Shown piece by piece: positions 44,095-53,084 of a DNA stretch of 64,000 bases. Made by a program: the position numbers and the translations under genes. The stretch covers positions 1 through 64,000 of the forward strand of contig NZ_VMSG01000019.1 of the NCBI RefSeq assembly GCF_007713465.1, read 5' to 3'. The DNA comes from Pseudomonas sp. H3(2019) (GTDB lineage: Bacteria > Pseudomonadota > Gammaproteobacteria > Pseudomonadales > Pseudomonadaceae). The first letter of the stretch is position 1. Every line of letters starts with the position of its first letter. The notes under the pieces were generated by a model, which had not been told where the DNA came from, searched no databases, and worked only from the letters and a program-made list of their open reading frames with translations.

Positions 44095-45129
44095 ATGAAT
44101 ATTCTGATCGTTGGGCCCAGTTGGGTCGGTGACATGGTGATGGCGCAGACACTCTTTCAGTGTCTGAAACAGCGTCATCCTCAGTGCGAAATCGACGTGC
44201 TGGCCCCCGAGTGGAGTCGGCCGATCCTTGAGCGGATGCCCGAAGTGCGTCAGGCCTTGAGCTTTCCGCTCGGCCACGGCGTGCTGGAGCTGGCAACGCG
44301 GCGACGGATCGGCAAGTCCCTGGCCGGCCAGTACGATCAGGCGATTTTGCTGCCCAACTCGCTGAAATCGGCACTGGTGCCGTTCTTTGCCGGCATCCCG
44401 AAACGCACCGGTTGGCGTGGCGAGTTTCGTTACGGCCTGCTCAACGACGTGCGCACCCTCGATAAAGAGCGTTACCCGCTGATGATCGAGCGCTTCATGG
44501 CACTCGCCTATGAGCCGGGCGCCGAGTTGCCCAAGCCGTATCCGCGCCCGAGCCTGCAAATCGACCCGGCCAGCCGCGACGCCGCGCTGGCCAAGTTCGA
44601 TCTGGCCCTTGATCGTCCGGTGCTGGCGCTGTGCCCGGGTGCCGAGTTCGGCGAGTCCAAGCGCTGGCCGTCGGAGCACTACGCCAAGGTCGCCGAAGCG
44701 AAAATCCGCGAAGGCTGGCAAGTCTGGCTGTTCGGTTCGAAGAACGATCACGCGGTCGGTGAAGACATTCGCTCGCGACTGATTCCGGGCCTGCGTGAAG
44801 AGTCGGTGAACCTCAGTGGCGCTACTTCGCTGGCCGAGGCCATCGACTTGCTGTCGTGCGCCGATTCAGTGGTGTCCAACGACTCCGGCCTGATGCACGT
44901 CGCGGCAGCGCTGAACCGTCCGCTGGTGGCCGTCTACGGCTCGACATCGCCGAGCTTCACACCGCCGCTGGCCGAGAAGGTCGAGATCGTTCGTCTGGGC
45001 ATCGAGTGCAGCCCTTGCTTCGATCGTACCTGCCGTTTCGGTCATTACAACTGCTTGCGCCAGCTCACGCCGCAACCGGTGAACGAAGCCCTAGATCGCC
45101 TGCAAGGCGCACCGGTCGAGGTCCGTTAA
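44095..45129 (+). CDS. waaF: ADP-heptose:LPS heptosyltransferase II
   Basis: This 344-aa GT9 enzyme adds the second heptose to the LPS inner core at the cytoplasmic face of the membrane. Marks: MNILIVGPSWVGDMVMAQTL at the start, LCPGAEFGESKRWPSEHYA in the middle, VVSNDSGLMHVAAALNRPLV and ALYGSTSP-like VAVYGSTSPSFTPPL (ADP-heptose site), and the Cys-rich CSPCFDRTCRFGHYNCL. I chose the ATG at 44095; the longer frame from 44083 adds only MWIT. It begins the LPS core operon and is followed after 1 base by waaC. Confidence 0.95.
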   Translation: MNILIVGPSWVGDMVMAQTLFQCLKQRHPQCEIDVLAPEWSRPILERMPEVRQALSFPLGHGVLELATRRRIGKSLAGQYDQAILLPNSLKSALVPFFAGIPKRTGWRGEFRYGLLNDVRTLDKERYPLMIERFMALAYEPGAELPKPYPRPSLQIDPASRDAALAKFDLALDRPVLALCPGAEFGESKRWPSEHYAKVAEAKIREGWQVWLFGSKNDHAVGEDIRSRLIPGLREESVNLSGATSLAEAIDLLSCADSVVSNDSGLMHVAAALNRPLVAVYGSTSPSFTPPLAEKVEIVRLGIECSPCFDRTCRFGHYNCLRQLTPQPVNEALDRLQGAPVEVR

Positions 45130-45130
45130 G

Positions 45131-46192
45131 TTGCGGGTACTGTTGATCAAGACTTCTTCGCTGGGCGACGTGATTCATGCGTTGCCGGCGTTGACCGACG
45201 CGGCACGGGCGATCCCGGGCATCAAGTTCGACTGGGTGGTGGAAGAAGGCTTCGCCGAGATCCCGACCTGGCACCCGGCGGTCGGCAAGGTGATTCCGGT
45301 GGCGATCCGTCGCTGGCGCAAGAATATCTGGCAAACCCTCAAAAGCGGCGAGTGGAAACGCTTCAAGCAAAGCGTTCGTGCCACCCAATACGATCTGGTG
45401 ATCGATGCCCAGGGCTTGCTCAAAAGCGCCTGGCTGACCCGTTACGTCCGCGCGCCGGTAGCCGGGCTGGACAAGAACTCGGCCCGTGAGCCCATCGCCG
45501 CGCGATTTTATTCCCGACGTCTGGCGGTAGCCCGTGGGCAACACGCCGTGGAACGACTGCGTCAGTTGTTCGCCGTGGCGCTGGGTTACGACCTGCCGCA
45601 AGGGTTGGGCGACTATGGCCTGAACGTCGAGCGATTGGTCGAGCTGCCGCGCAAGAATCCTTACGTGTTGTTCCTGCACGGCACTACGTGGGACACCAAG
45701 CACTGGCCGGAAGCTTATTGGCGTGAGTTGGCCGAACGCATGGGCCACCTCGGCATGGCGGTGAAGCTGCCATGGGGTAACCCCGTCGAAAAGGCCCGGG
45801 CCGAGCGCATCGCCAAGGGTCTGCGTAATGCCGAAGTGCTGCCCAAATTGAACCTGGCCGGCGTCGCCAAAGTGCTGGCCGGTGCGCAAGCCTGCGTGGC
45901 AGTCGACACCGGTCTCGGTCATCTGGCCGCCGCGCTGGACGTGCCGACGATATCGTTGTTCGGCCCGACCAATCCGGGCCTGACCGGTGCCTATGGCAAA
46001 AGCCAGGTGCACCTGGCGAGCGACTTCCCGTGTGCGCCGTGCCTGCAAAAAAAATGTTCTTACCAACCGACCGCTGAAGATCAGCGTCGATTCGATCTCA
46101 AGCGCGAGTGGCCATTGTGCTTCACTCGCCTGAACCCCGAGCGTGTCGCGAGCCGACTGAGCACGTTGTTACTGGCTGAGGAGCTGCGCTGA
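45131..46192 (+). CDS. waaC: LPS heptosyltransferase I
   Basis: This 353-aa GT9 enzyme adds the first heptose to Kdo. Marks: RVLLIKTSSLGDVIHALPAL, LFLHGTTWDTKHWPEAYWRE, VAVDTGLGHLAAALDVPTIS and LFGPTNPGLTGAYG. The start is a TTG at 45131 with GAGG ending 9 bases upstream, 1 base after the waaF stop. The stop codon overlaps the waaG ATG by one base, so translation is coupled. Confidence 0.95.
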   Translation: MRVLLIKTSSLGDVIHALPALTDAARAIPGIKFDWVVEEGFAEIPTWHPAVGKVIPVAIRRWRKNIWQTLKSGEWKRFKQSVRATQYDLVIDAQGLLKSAWLTRYVRAPVAGLDKNSAREPIAARFYSRRLAVARGQHAVERLRQLFAVALGYDLPQGLGDYGLNVERLVELPRKNPYVLFLHGTTWDTKHWPEAYWRELAERMGHLGMAVKLPWGNPVEKARAERIAKGLRNAEVLPKLNLAGVAKVLAGAQACVAVDTGLGHLAAALDVPTISLFGPTNPGLTGAYGKSQVHLASDFPCAPCLQKKCSYQPTAEDQRRFDLKREWPLCFTRLNPERVASRLSTLLLAEELR

Positions 46193-47313
46193 TGCAATTG
46201 GCTTTTGTCCTTTACAAATATTTCCCGTTTGGCGGATTGCAGCGCGATTTCATGCGCATCGCCCTGGAATGTCAGCAGCGCGGGCATCAGATCCGCGTCT
46301 ACACGCTGATCTGGGAAGGCGATGTGCCGCCGGGTTTCGAAGTGCTGGTGGCGCCGGTCAAGGCCATCTTCAACCATCGCCGCAACGAGAAACTCAGTGC
46401 CTGGATGGAAGCCGACCTGGCCAAGCGTCCGGTAGACCGACTGATCGGCTTCAACAAAATGCCGGGGCTTGACGTCTACTACGCCGCTGATGGCTGCTTC
46501 GAGGACAAGGCACAGACCCTGCGCAATGCCCTCTACCGTCGCTGGGGCCGCTACCGGCACTTCGCCGAGTACGAGCGCGCAGTGTTCGCCATCGATGCGA
46601 AAACCGAAGTGTTGATGATTTCCGAAGTCCAGCAGCCGCTGTTCATCAAGCATTACGACACACCGCTTGAGCGCTTCCACCTGTTGCCACCGGGAATTGC
46701 CCTGGACCGTCGTGCGCCGGCCAATGCGGCTGACATTCGCGCTGAATTCCGTCGCGAATTTTCCCTGGCCGACGACGACTTGTTGCTGGTACAGATCGGG
46801 TCCGGGTTCAAGACCAAGGGTGTCGATCGCAGCCTCAAGGCGTTGGCCGCGTTGCCAGCGGAACTGCGTAAACGTACCCGGCTGTTTGTAATTGGCCAGG
46901 ACGACCCCAAAGTATTCCAGCTACAGAGTGCCACGTTGGGGCTCGGCGATAACGTGCAGTTCCTCAAGGGCCGCAGCGATATCCCGCGTTTCCTGCTCGG
47001 TGCCGACCTGTTGATCCACCCGGCGTACAACGAAAATACCGGGACGGTATTGCTTGAAGCGTTGGTGGCTGGCTTGCCGGTGCTGGTCAGTGCGGTGTGC
47101 GGTTATGCGCATTACATCGCTAAGGCTGACAGCGGCCTGGTGCTGGACGAACCGTTCGAGCAGGCGCAACTCACGCAGTACCTGACGACCATGTTGAGCG
47201 ACGACGCAGCGCGTGCGGCCTGGAGTCGTAATGGCCTGGCCTTCGCTGACACGGCCGATCTCTACAGCATGCCGCAGCACGCGGCGGATGTGATTCTGGC
47301 GGAGCAACACTGA
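46192..47313 (+). CDS. waaG: LPS core glycosyltransferase WaaG
   Basis: This 373-aa GT4 enzyme (GT-B fold) adds the first outer-core hexose to heptose II. It starts MQLAFVLYKYFPFGGLQRDF with the glycine loop of the acceptor domain. The donor domain has QIGSGFKTKGVDRSLKALAA and the EX7E-type site HPAYNENTGTVLLEALVAGL. In P. aeruginosa the sugar is galactosamine; here the sugar cannot be known from sequence. It overlaps both neighbours by 1 base. Confidence 0.94.
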   Translation: MQLAFVLYKYFPFGGLQRDFMRIALECQQRGHQIRVYTLIWEGDVPPGFEVLVAPVKAIFNHRRNEKLSAWMEADLAKRPVDRLIGFNKMPGLDVYYAADGCFEDKAQTLRNALYRRWGRYRHFAEYERAVFAIDAKTEVLMISEVQQPLFIKHYDTPLERFHLLPPGIALDRRAPANAADIRAEFRREFSLADDDLLLVQIGSGFKTKGVDRSLKALAALPAELRKRTRLFVIGQDDPKVFQLQSATLGLGDNVQFLKGRSDIPRFLLGADLLIHPAYNENTGTVLLEALVAGLPVLVSAVCGYAHYIAKADSGLVLDEPFEQAQLTQYLTTMLSDDAARAAWSRNGLAFADTADLYSMPQHAADVILAEQH

Positions 47314-48119
47314 TGAAGTTGATTCTTGCCGAACCGTTCAAGAGCCTTTGGGCCGGACGCGATGCGTTCACCGAAGTCGAAGGTCTGAAGGGTGAGGTGT
47401 ACCGTGAGCTCGAAGCTCGCCGGACCCTGCGTACCGAAGTGGCCGGGAACGGCTTCTTTGTGAAAATTCACCGCGGCATTGGCTGGGGCGAGATCTTCAA
47501 GAATCTGCTCACCGCCAAGCTGCCGGTACTCGGTGCCGGCCAGGAATGGCGGGCCATCCAGCGTTTGCAGGAAGTCGGTGTGCCGACCATGACCGCCGTC
47601 GCTTACGGCGAGCGCGGCAGCAACCCGGCGGACCAGCACTCGTTTATCGTCACCGAAGAACTGGCGCCGACCGTCAGCCTGGAAGACTTCAGCATCGATT
47701 GGGTCAAGCAGCCGCCAGAGCCAAAACTCAAGCGCGCGCTGATCGCCGAAGTGGCGCGCATGACCGGCATGATGCACCGCGCCGGGGTCAACCACCGCGA
47801 CTGCTACATCTGCCACTTTCTGCTGCACACCGATAAACCGGTGACGGCCGACGACTTCAAGCTCTCGGTGATCGATCTGCACCGTGCCCAGACCCGCCAG
47901 GCGATCACCCGGCGCTGGCGTAACAAGGATCTGGCGGCGTTGTATTTCTCGGCGCTGGATATCGGCCTGACGCGTCGCGACAAGCTGCGTTTCCTCAAGG
48001 GTTACTTCCAGCAACCCTTGCGCCAGATTCTGCGTGAAGAGGCGTCGTTGCTGGCGTGGCTCGAGGGCAAGGCCAACAAACTGTATGAACGCAAGCAGCG
48101 CTATGGAGATGCGCTCTGA
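47313..48119 (+). CDS. waaP: LPS core heptose I kinase WaaP
   Basis: This 268-aa kinase phosphorylates heptose I of the inner core; in P. aeruginosa this is essential for LPS transport. It is a protein-kinase-like fold with the family N-terminus EPFKSLWAGRDAFTEVEGLK, Lys in FFVKIHRGIGWGEIFKNL, catalytic loop NHRDCYICHFLL and metal motif LSVIDLHRAQ. Length is standard. ATG overlaps the waaG stop, and its own stop overlaps the next kinase. Confidence 0.94.
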   Translation: MKLILAEPFKSLWAGRDAFTEVEGLKGEVYRELEARRTLRTEVAGNGFFVKIHRGIGWGEIFKNLLTAKLPVLGAGQEWRAIQRLQEVGVPTMTAVAYGERGSNPADQHSFIVTEELAPTVSLEDFSIDWVKQPPEPKLKRALIAEVARMTGMMHRAGVNHRDCYICHFLLHTDKPVTADDFKLSVIDLHRAQTRQAITRRWRNKDLAALYFSALDIGLTRRDKLRFLKGYFQQPLRQILREEASLLAWLEGKANKLYERKQRYGDAL

Positions 48120-49558
48120 TGCGTTTGTCTGAGTTGAAGGGCGCCGGTCGTGCGCCAAACCTGCCATTGAGCATCGAGTTGACTGACGCCGCAGGTCCGG
48201 CGCAGTTGCAACTGCTCAGCTTGCTGCGGGTGCTGCCGGGTCGGCGTTACGTGGGCGCCGCTGTTTGGCGCGGGCGTCCGGTGTTGGCCAAGTTGCTGGT
48301 GGGTAGCAAGGCCGCGCGGCATTTTCAGCGCGAGCTGGACGGCGTGCGCCTGCTCGCGGCTCAAGGGTTGACCACGCCATTGCTCTTGGCCGATGGTTTG
48401 AAAGACGGCGAGGGTGGCTGGCTGCTGTTCGATTTCCTCGAAGGCGCCGAAAGCCTCGGCGATGCCTGGAAGCAGGTTGAAGCGCTGCCGGCGCTGGCGG
48501 ACGAGCAAGCCTCGGTGTTGGCCGAGGCGCTGGCCGCCATCGGTCAATTGCACAGTAAGGGCCTGTGGCAGGAAGACTTGCACCTGGACAACCTGTTGCG
48601 CCACGACGGCCAACTGTACTTGATCGACGGTGCGGGTATTCGGGTCGAGCAGGCTGGTCAGCCGTTGTCCCGGCAGAAAGTCCTGGAGAACCTCGGGGTG
48701 TTTTTCGCTCAACTGCCCAAGTCGCTTGAGCCGTTCACCGAAGAATTACTGGTCTATTACTTGTTGAGTAACGGCGAGCACGCCTTGCCACTGGAAGCGT
48801 TGCAGAAGCAGGTCGACAAGGTCCGTAATTGGCGTTTGAAAGACTTCCTGATCAAGGTCGGCCGCGAATGCACGTTGTTCAGTGTGCAGCGCGGGGCGTT
48901 CGGTTTGCGCGCGATTCCTCGTGAGGAAGAGGCGGTCATGCTGCCGGTGCTGGCGCAGGCCGATGCCTTGCTCGATCAGGGGCATCTGTACAAGACCGGC
49001 GGCGCGGCGAGTGTCGGTAAAGTCGAGGTGGCGGGTCGGACGCTGGTGGTCAAGCGCTACAACATCAAGGGCGTTGCCCATTGGTTCAAGCGCTTCTGGC
49101 GCCCGAGTCGCGCCTGGCATTCATGGCGCGAGGGTCATCGCCTGGGGTTCCTCGGTATCGCTACGCCCAAGCCGTTGGCGCTGTTGGAGAGGCGTTTTTT
49201 CTGGCTGCGCAGTCGGGCCTATCTGATTACCGAGTACCTTTCGGGGCCGGACATTATTGAGCGCTTTGCGCCGTTCGTTGAGAGTGGTGAGGCGCCTGAA
49301 GCTGAGTTGCTGGCGCTGGATCACTTGTTTGCCGAGCTGATTCGCGAGCGCATCAGCCATGGGGATTTCAAGGGGCATAATCTGTTTTGGGACAAGGATC
49401 GCTGGTCGTTGATCGATCTGGATTCGATGTGTCAGCACGGTTCGGTCAGTAGTTTCGCTCCGGCGTATGCGCGGGATCGGGCGCGGTTCATGCGTAACTG
49501 GCCTGAGGACAGTGCGCTGTATCGGGTGATTGATCAGCGTTTGCCCAAGGAAGTGTAG
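48119..49558 (+). CDS. Tandem double-kinase protein of the LPS core operon
   Basis: This 479-aa cytoplasmic protein has two kinase-like halves. The first (about 1-235) has GRPVLAKLLVGS for the Lys and a catalytic loop LWQEDLHLDNLLRHDG with LYLIDG. The second (about 280-479) has RTLVVKRYNIKG for the Lys and ISHGDFKGHNLFWDKD with WSLIDLDS. Both loops keep the Asp and Asn needed for phosphotransfer, so both may be active. It resembles P. aeruginosa PA5006, proposed to act on core heptose. It follows waaP directly; the two short kinases I recall between these genes in other Pseudomonas are not present. Confidence 0.8.
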   Translation: MRLSELKGAGRAPNLPLSIELTDAAGPAQLQLLSLLRVLPGRRYVGAAVWRGRPVLAKLLVGSKAARHFQRELDGVRLLAAQGLTTPLLLADGLKDGEGGWLLFDFLEGAESLGDAWKQVEALPALADEQASVLAEALAAIGQLHSKGLWQEDLHLDNLLRHDGQLYLIDGAGIRVEQAGQPLSRQKVLENLGVFFAQLPKSLEPFTEELLVYYLLSNGEHALPLEALQKQVDKVRNWRLKDFLIKVGRECTLFSVQRGAFGLRAIPREEEAVMLPVLAQADALLDQGHLYKTGGAASVGKVEVAGRTLVVKRYNIKGVAHWFKRFWRPSRAWHSWREGHRLGFLGIATPKPLALLERRFFWLRSRAYLITEYLSGPDIIERFAPFVESGEAPEAELLALDHLFAELIRERISHGDFKGHNLFWDKDRWSLIDLDSMCQHGSVSSFAPAYARDRARFMRNWPEDSALYRVIDQRLPKEV

Positions 49559-50113
49559 GCGCTGCCGCAGGTTCGGGCCGTGTTCGGACGATCTTTTGAT
49601 CTCGGCGGCCTGACAGCCGACCAATCTCCCGCAGATGTACATATCCATTCCTGCGGTAACGGCCACTTACGGTTTCGCTCTTACAGCGACTCCCTTTGGC
49701 AGACGCCCCAAAGGAAGCAAAGGTCTTCGCCCCAAGCGTACGGCACCTCGCCTAGGCTCGGCGTTCCCTCGCTCCGCTGTCCATCAGGGGGCATCGCCTC
49801 CGGTCTGCTTCGCGACGACCTCCTCTCGATGTGTCCGGCTGCGCCGTACGGCGCTGCGCGCCAACCCCCTGATGAACACCTGCACTCGGCCTCCCGATGG
49901 GGCGGGTGGATCAAGATCAAAGGCCACAGCACGGCGGCCTGCCGGCCGGCCTGAGTGGTTGGGGCGTGCACGGCTTTAGATCGTTAGATCGTTCCCACGC
50001 TCTGCGTCACGATTCGTGAGCTGATGCAGAGCGTGGGAACGATCACAATCATTTGCAGATGTGCATCGATCAAAACTGTGGGACGGGCCGGGTGGCCCTC
50101 CCACAGTGCGGTG
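49559..50113. repeat. Repeat-rich region after the LPS kinase operon
   Basis: No gene is credible in these 555 bases. The stretch about 49690-49960 is a GC-rich Pseudomonas intergenic repeat (CGGCACCTCGCCTAGGCTCG, GGCATCGCCTCCGGTCTGC) with many short palindromes. 49987-50044 is a variant of the GATCGTTCCCACGC palindrome with an enlarged centre. Open frames here are by-products of its base composition. Confidence 0.6.
49987..50044. repeat. Pseudomonas palindrome, long-loop variant
   Basis: GATCGTTCCCACGCTCTGCG pairs with GCAGAGCGTGGGAACGATC around a GTCACGATTCGTGAGCTGAT loop that is itself partly palindromic. Confidence 0.8.
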
Positions 50114-50485
50114 TTACGGCGCCTCTGGCTGATCAAAATTATCCAGCGCTCGATTCACCAACAGTTCACTCAGCGAGACCATCTGCTGAATCGCCAGCGC
50201 CACGTGCCGGCGCGTACCTTCAAGCTCGAAGACCAGATCGCTGGCCAGCACATTCAACGACGCCAGGGTTTCCGAGGCATGCGCCAACAGCGTCTCATTA
50301 TCCAGATCGGGGATGACTGTGAAGATGTTGGAGGGACGTTTATCGGGCAGGTTGCCCTTGTCGAACGGCGGTTTGAGGTAATGATCCAGCGCCCGCTCGG
50401 CGGCGTCGTGGAGTTTTTTTGAGTCGTTGGAAGCGTAAGGGGAAGTGCTTGGGGTTTCAGGGGGATTTGTAGTGGATTTGTCCAT
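50114..50485 (-). CDS. DUF6124 family protein
   Basis: This 123-aa protein matches a Pseudomonas-specific family. The pattern is a low-complexity start rich in Thr, Pro and Asn, then AAERALDHYL and FTVIPDLDNETLLAHASETL, then a helical tail ending in HVALAIQQMVSLSELLVNRA. Function is unknown. There is no signal peptide. ATG at 50485 has AAGGAG upstream. It interrupts the LPS cluster on the opposite strand, between kinases and carbamoyltransferase, and need not be involved in LPS. Confidence 0.75.
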   Translation of the reverse strand: MDKSTTNPPETPSTSPYASNDSKKLHDAAERALDHYLKPPFDKGNLPDKRPSNIFTVIPDLDNETLLAHASETLASLNVLASDLVFELEGTRRHVALAIQQMVSLSELLVNRALDNFDQPEAP

Positions 50486-50844
50486 GATGACGCTCCTTGA
50501 GTTGGGAAGTTGCGCCTTGATTGATCCGGGCCGCGACGCCCGTTCGCTGAATTGGCAGCGACCACCAAAGACTAGTGATGCCGCTTCCCACCAGCAACCT
50601 TAAAAACATGTCGGAAGCTTCTCTGTGCCCTACGTTTAGGGACTTTCCGGGCTTCGCCCAGCTGTAGGAGATGAGCTTGCTCACGATGGCGGCCTGACAG
50701 CCGGACTGAGTGGTGGGGTCAATAGCCGTTTGTGTCCTCAGTGACAACTCTTTATGAATCATCCTACGTCATCTACAGAAGTCGTGATCTGTGGGGCCAT
50801 CAATCGCGGTGCTAGCGTTGCCTGACGTTCTCGGAGGGCAAACA
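50486..50844. other. Intergenic region before the YceK-like gene
   Basis: No gene is visible in these 359 bases. It contains a degenerate Pseudomonas repeat (GTAGGAGATGAGCTTGCTCA at about 50665-50684, followed by GGCGGCCTGACAGCCGGACTG). The same GGCGGCCTGACAGCCG string occurs near 49602. Confidence 0.45.
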
Positions 50845-51174
50845 TTGACTATCAAAACGGCTATTTCGCTGGGTGCTTTTTCTCTTGCTTTAGGCGGTTG
50901 CGGGACCGTTGCTACGGTATTGCAGGATGATGCCGAGGTGGCTCGCTGTCTCAGGAAGCAGAAAACCTATTGTCAGTCCATTCCTCGTATCTACAGCGGG
51001 GTGGCCTACGATTTTTGCGTGCTGAACGGGCCGCCCAACTCCATGGTGGGAGTGACGATGAGCGGTGTGCCTTGGGTGTACTTTGACTTTTTGGTGTCAG
51101 GCGCTTTCGACACCGTTGTGCTGCCCTACACGATTTATCGGCAAAGTACCGATGGCAGCATAGATATCCGCTGA
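50845..51174 (+). CDS. YceK/YidQ family outer-membrane lipoprotein
   Basis: This 109-aa lipoprotein has a signal peptide TIKTAISLGAFSLALGGC with a lipobox and lipidated Cys at residue 19. The mature part has RIYSGVAYDFCVLNGP and a C-terminal DFLVSGAFDTVVLPYTIYRQ, typical of the YceK/YidQ family of unknown function. The start is a TTG at 50845 with GGAGGG 6 bases upstream; a longer frame from 50791 puts an extra 18 residues before the signal peptide and lacks a site. Residue after Cys is Gly, compatible with sorting to the outer membrane. Confidence 0.75.
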   Translation: MTIKTAISLGAFSLALGGCGTVATVLQDDAEVARCLRKQKTYCQSIPRIYSGVAYDFCVLNGPPNSMVGVTMSGVPWVYFDFLVSGAFDTVVLPYTIYRQSTDGSIDIR

Positions 51175-51229
51175 GTGCCAAGCCAAACCCTTGAAGCTTG
51201 CTGCTAGAGGCTTGCCACTGCTTTTACGC

Positions 51230-51235
51230 TATAAT
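51230..51235 (+). promoter_or_regulatory. Possible -10 element before the carbamoyltransferase gene
   Basis: A perfect TATAAT (in TTTTACGCTATAATCCCGCC) lies 92 bases before the GTG start. The -35 region is poor at normal spacing. A start here would give a leader of about 85 bases containing two small hairpins (CTCGC...GCGAG near 51255, AGGCGCACGTCGCCT near 51284). Confidence 0.5.
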
Positions 51236-51326
51236 CCCGCCCTTTAGCTGTTTCTCGCCCTTTTGCGAGGACACATTATTTCCAGGCGCACGTCGCCTGC
51301 ATGCAGACTTAAGAGGCTAGACCCCT

Positions 51327-53084
51327 GTGGCATTGACGATTCTTGGCCTGTCCGGCGCCCTTAGCCATGATCCTTCCGCAGCCTTGTACATCGACGGCAA
51401 GCTGGTCGCGGCCGCTGAAGAAGAGCGCTTCGTACGCGATAAACATGCAAAGAACCGCATGCCTTACGAATCGGCGAAGTTCTGTCTGGAACAGGCGGGC
51501 ATCAAACCTTCCGACGTTGACGTAGTGGCGATCCCGTTCGCCCCGATCAGCCTGTTCGGCAAGGCCCGCTGGCACTACGCCAAGCGTTACTGGTACGCCC
51601 CGGATCGCGCGCTTGACGCGATCCTGATGGGCAACCGTCGCTACAAGCGCTATCGCAACAAAATTGTCTGGTGCCTCGAGCAACTGGGCTTCGATCCGAA
51701 GAAGATCAAGATCGAGCCGGTCGAGCATCACCTGGCTCACGCCTCCAGCGCCTACCACTGCTCCGGTTTCAAAGAGAAAACCGCGATCCTCGGGATCGAC
51801 GGCAAGGGCGAGTACGCCACGACCTTTTTCGGTTATGGCCAGAACGGCAAGATCCACAAGATCAAGGAGTTCTTCGACCCGGATTCCCTCGGTGGCCTGT
51901 ACGGCGCGATCACCGAGTTTCTCGGCTTTGAGATGCTCGACGGTGAGTTCAAGGTCATGGGTATGGCGCCGTACGGCGACGCCAGCAAATATGATTTCTC
52001 CCGCCTGGCGTCGTTCGAAAACGGCGAGCTGGTGATCAACACCGATTACGCCAACGTCATCGGCCTGCGTCGCTACAAAGAGAAGGGCAAGGGTTTCTAC
52101 TTCTCGCCGAAGCTGATCGAGTGGCTGGGTCCGAAACGCGAAGGCGATATTGCTGACGAGCCGTACATCCACTACGCCGCGAGCATGCAAGCGCTGTTCG
52201 AGAAACTAGCGTTGCAGATGATCGACTACTACCTGGGCGACGTGCTCAAGGAAACCGGCAAGCTGGCGTTCGCTGGCGGCTGTGCGTTGAACGTCAAGCT
52301 GAACCAGAAAATCATCGCTCGCGACGACGTCAAAGAGCTGTTTGTACAGCCTGCGTCCGGCGATGCTGGCACCGCGGTAGGGGCTGCGGCTTACGTGTCC
52401 CACGCCCGTGGTGTTCCGGTCGAGAAAATGGAACACGTTTACCTTGGCCCGTCCTACAGCAATGAAGACGTGATCGCGGCCTGCGCCCGTCACCCAAATG
52501 CGCCCAAGTGGCGCAAGCTCGACGACATGCCGGAAAAAATCGCCAAAATCATGGTCGATGGCAATCCGGTGGCCTGGTTCCAGGGTCGCATGGAGTTCGG
52601 TCCGCGTGCGTTGGGCGGTCGTTCGATCATCGGTTGCCCGAGCGCCACTGGTGTGGCTGACCGGATCAACCACCAGATCAAGTTCCGCGAGCGCTGGAGG
52701 CCTTTCTGCCCGTCGATGCTCGACACCGTGGCGCCGCAGATGATCAAGATCGATCACCCGGCACCGTTCATGACCTTCACCTTCGAAGTGGCTGAAGAGT
52801 GGAAAACCCGCGTGCCGGAAGTCGTCCATGAAGACGGTACGTCCCGTGCCCAGGTGCTCAAGCGCGAATACAATCCGCGCTACTACGACATGATGAAAGC
52901 GCTGGAAGTGCTGACCGGCAACGGTGTGTCGCTGAACACCTCGCTGAATCGCCGTGGTGAGCCGATGATCTGCTCGCCGACCGACGCCCTGAACATGTTC
53001 TTCGGTTCCGATCTACAGTATCTGATCATGGAAGACATTCTGGTGGTCAAAGACGGCGCGGACGCTTATGACACGCTCGGCTGA
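51327..53084 (+). CDS. LPS core carbamoyltransferase (WapO-like, NodU/HypF-type)
   Basis: This 585-aa enzyme belongs to the NodU/CmcH carbamoyltransferases, which move a carbamoyl group from carbamoyl phosphate to a sugar hydroxyl. The N-terminal kinase-like domain starts LTILGLSGALSHDPSAALYI with EEERFVRDKH, then VEHHLAHASSAYHCSGF (metal-binding His), ILGIDGKGEYATTF and FAGGCALNVKLNQKI. The C-terminal YrdC-related domain has MEFGPRALGGRSIIGCP and RERWRPFCPSML. Position next to a wapH-like gene suggests it is the counterpart of PA5005 (WapO), which carbamoylates core heptose. The start is a GTG at 51327 with GAGG upstream. Confidence 0.88.
   Translation: MALTILGLSGALSHDPSAALYIDGKLVAAAEEERFVRDKHAKNRMPYESAKFCLEQAGIKPSDVDVVAIPFAPISLFGKARWHYAKRYWYAPDRALDAILMGNRRYKRYRNKIVWCLEQLGFDPKKIKIEPVEHHLAHASSAYHCSGFKEKTAILGIDGKGEYATTFFGYGQNGKIHKIKEFFDPDSLGGLYGAITEFLGFEMLDGEFKVMGMAPYGDASKYDFSRLASFENGELVINTDYANVIGLRRYKEKGKGFYFSPKLIEWLGPKREGDIADEPYIHYAASMQALFEKLALQMIDYYLGDVLKETGKLAFAGGCALNVKLNQKIIARDDVKELFVQPASGDAGTAVGAAAYVSHARGVPVEKMEHVYLGPSYSNEDVIAACARHPNAPKWRKLDDMPEKIAKIMVDGNPVAWFQGRMEFGPRALGGRSIIGCPSATGVADRINHQIKFRERWRPFCPSMLDTVAPQMIKIDHPAPFMTFTFEVAEEWKTRVPEVVHEDGTSRAQVLKREYNPRYYDMMKALEVLTGNGVSLNTSLNRRGEPMICSPTDALNMFFGSDLQYLIMEDILVVKDGADAYDTLG

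Noticed and set aside
49580..49979. Two overlapping open frames after the double-kinase gene
   Set aside because: They fall within a repeat block, lack ribosome sites and look like no known protein.
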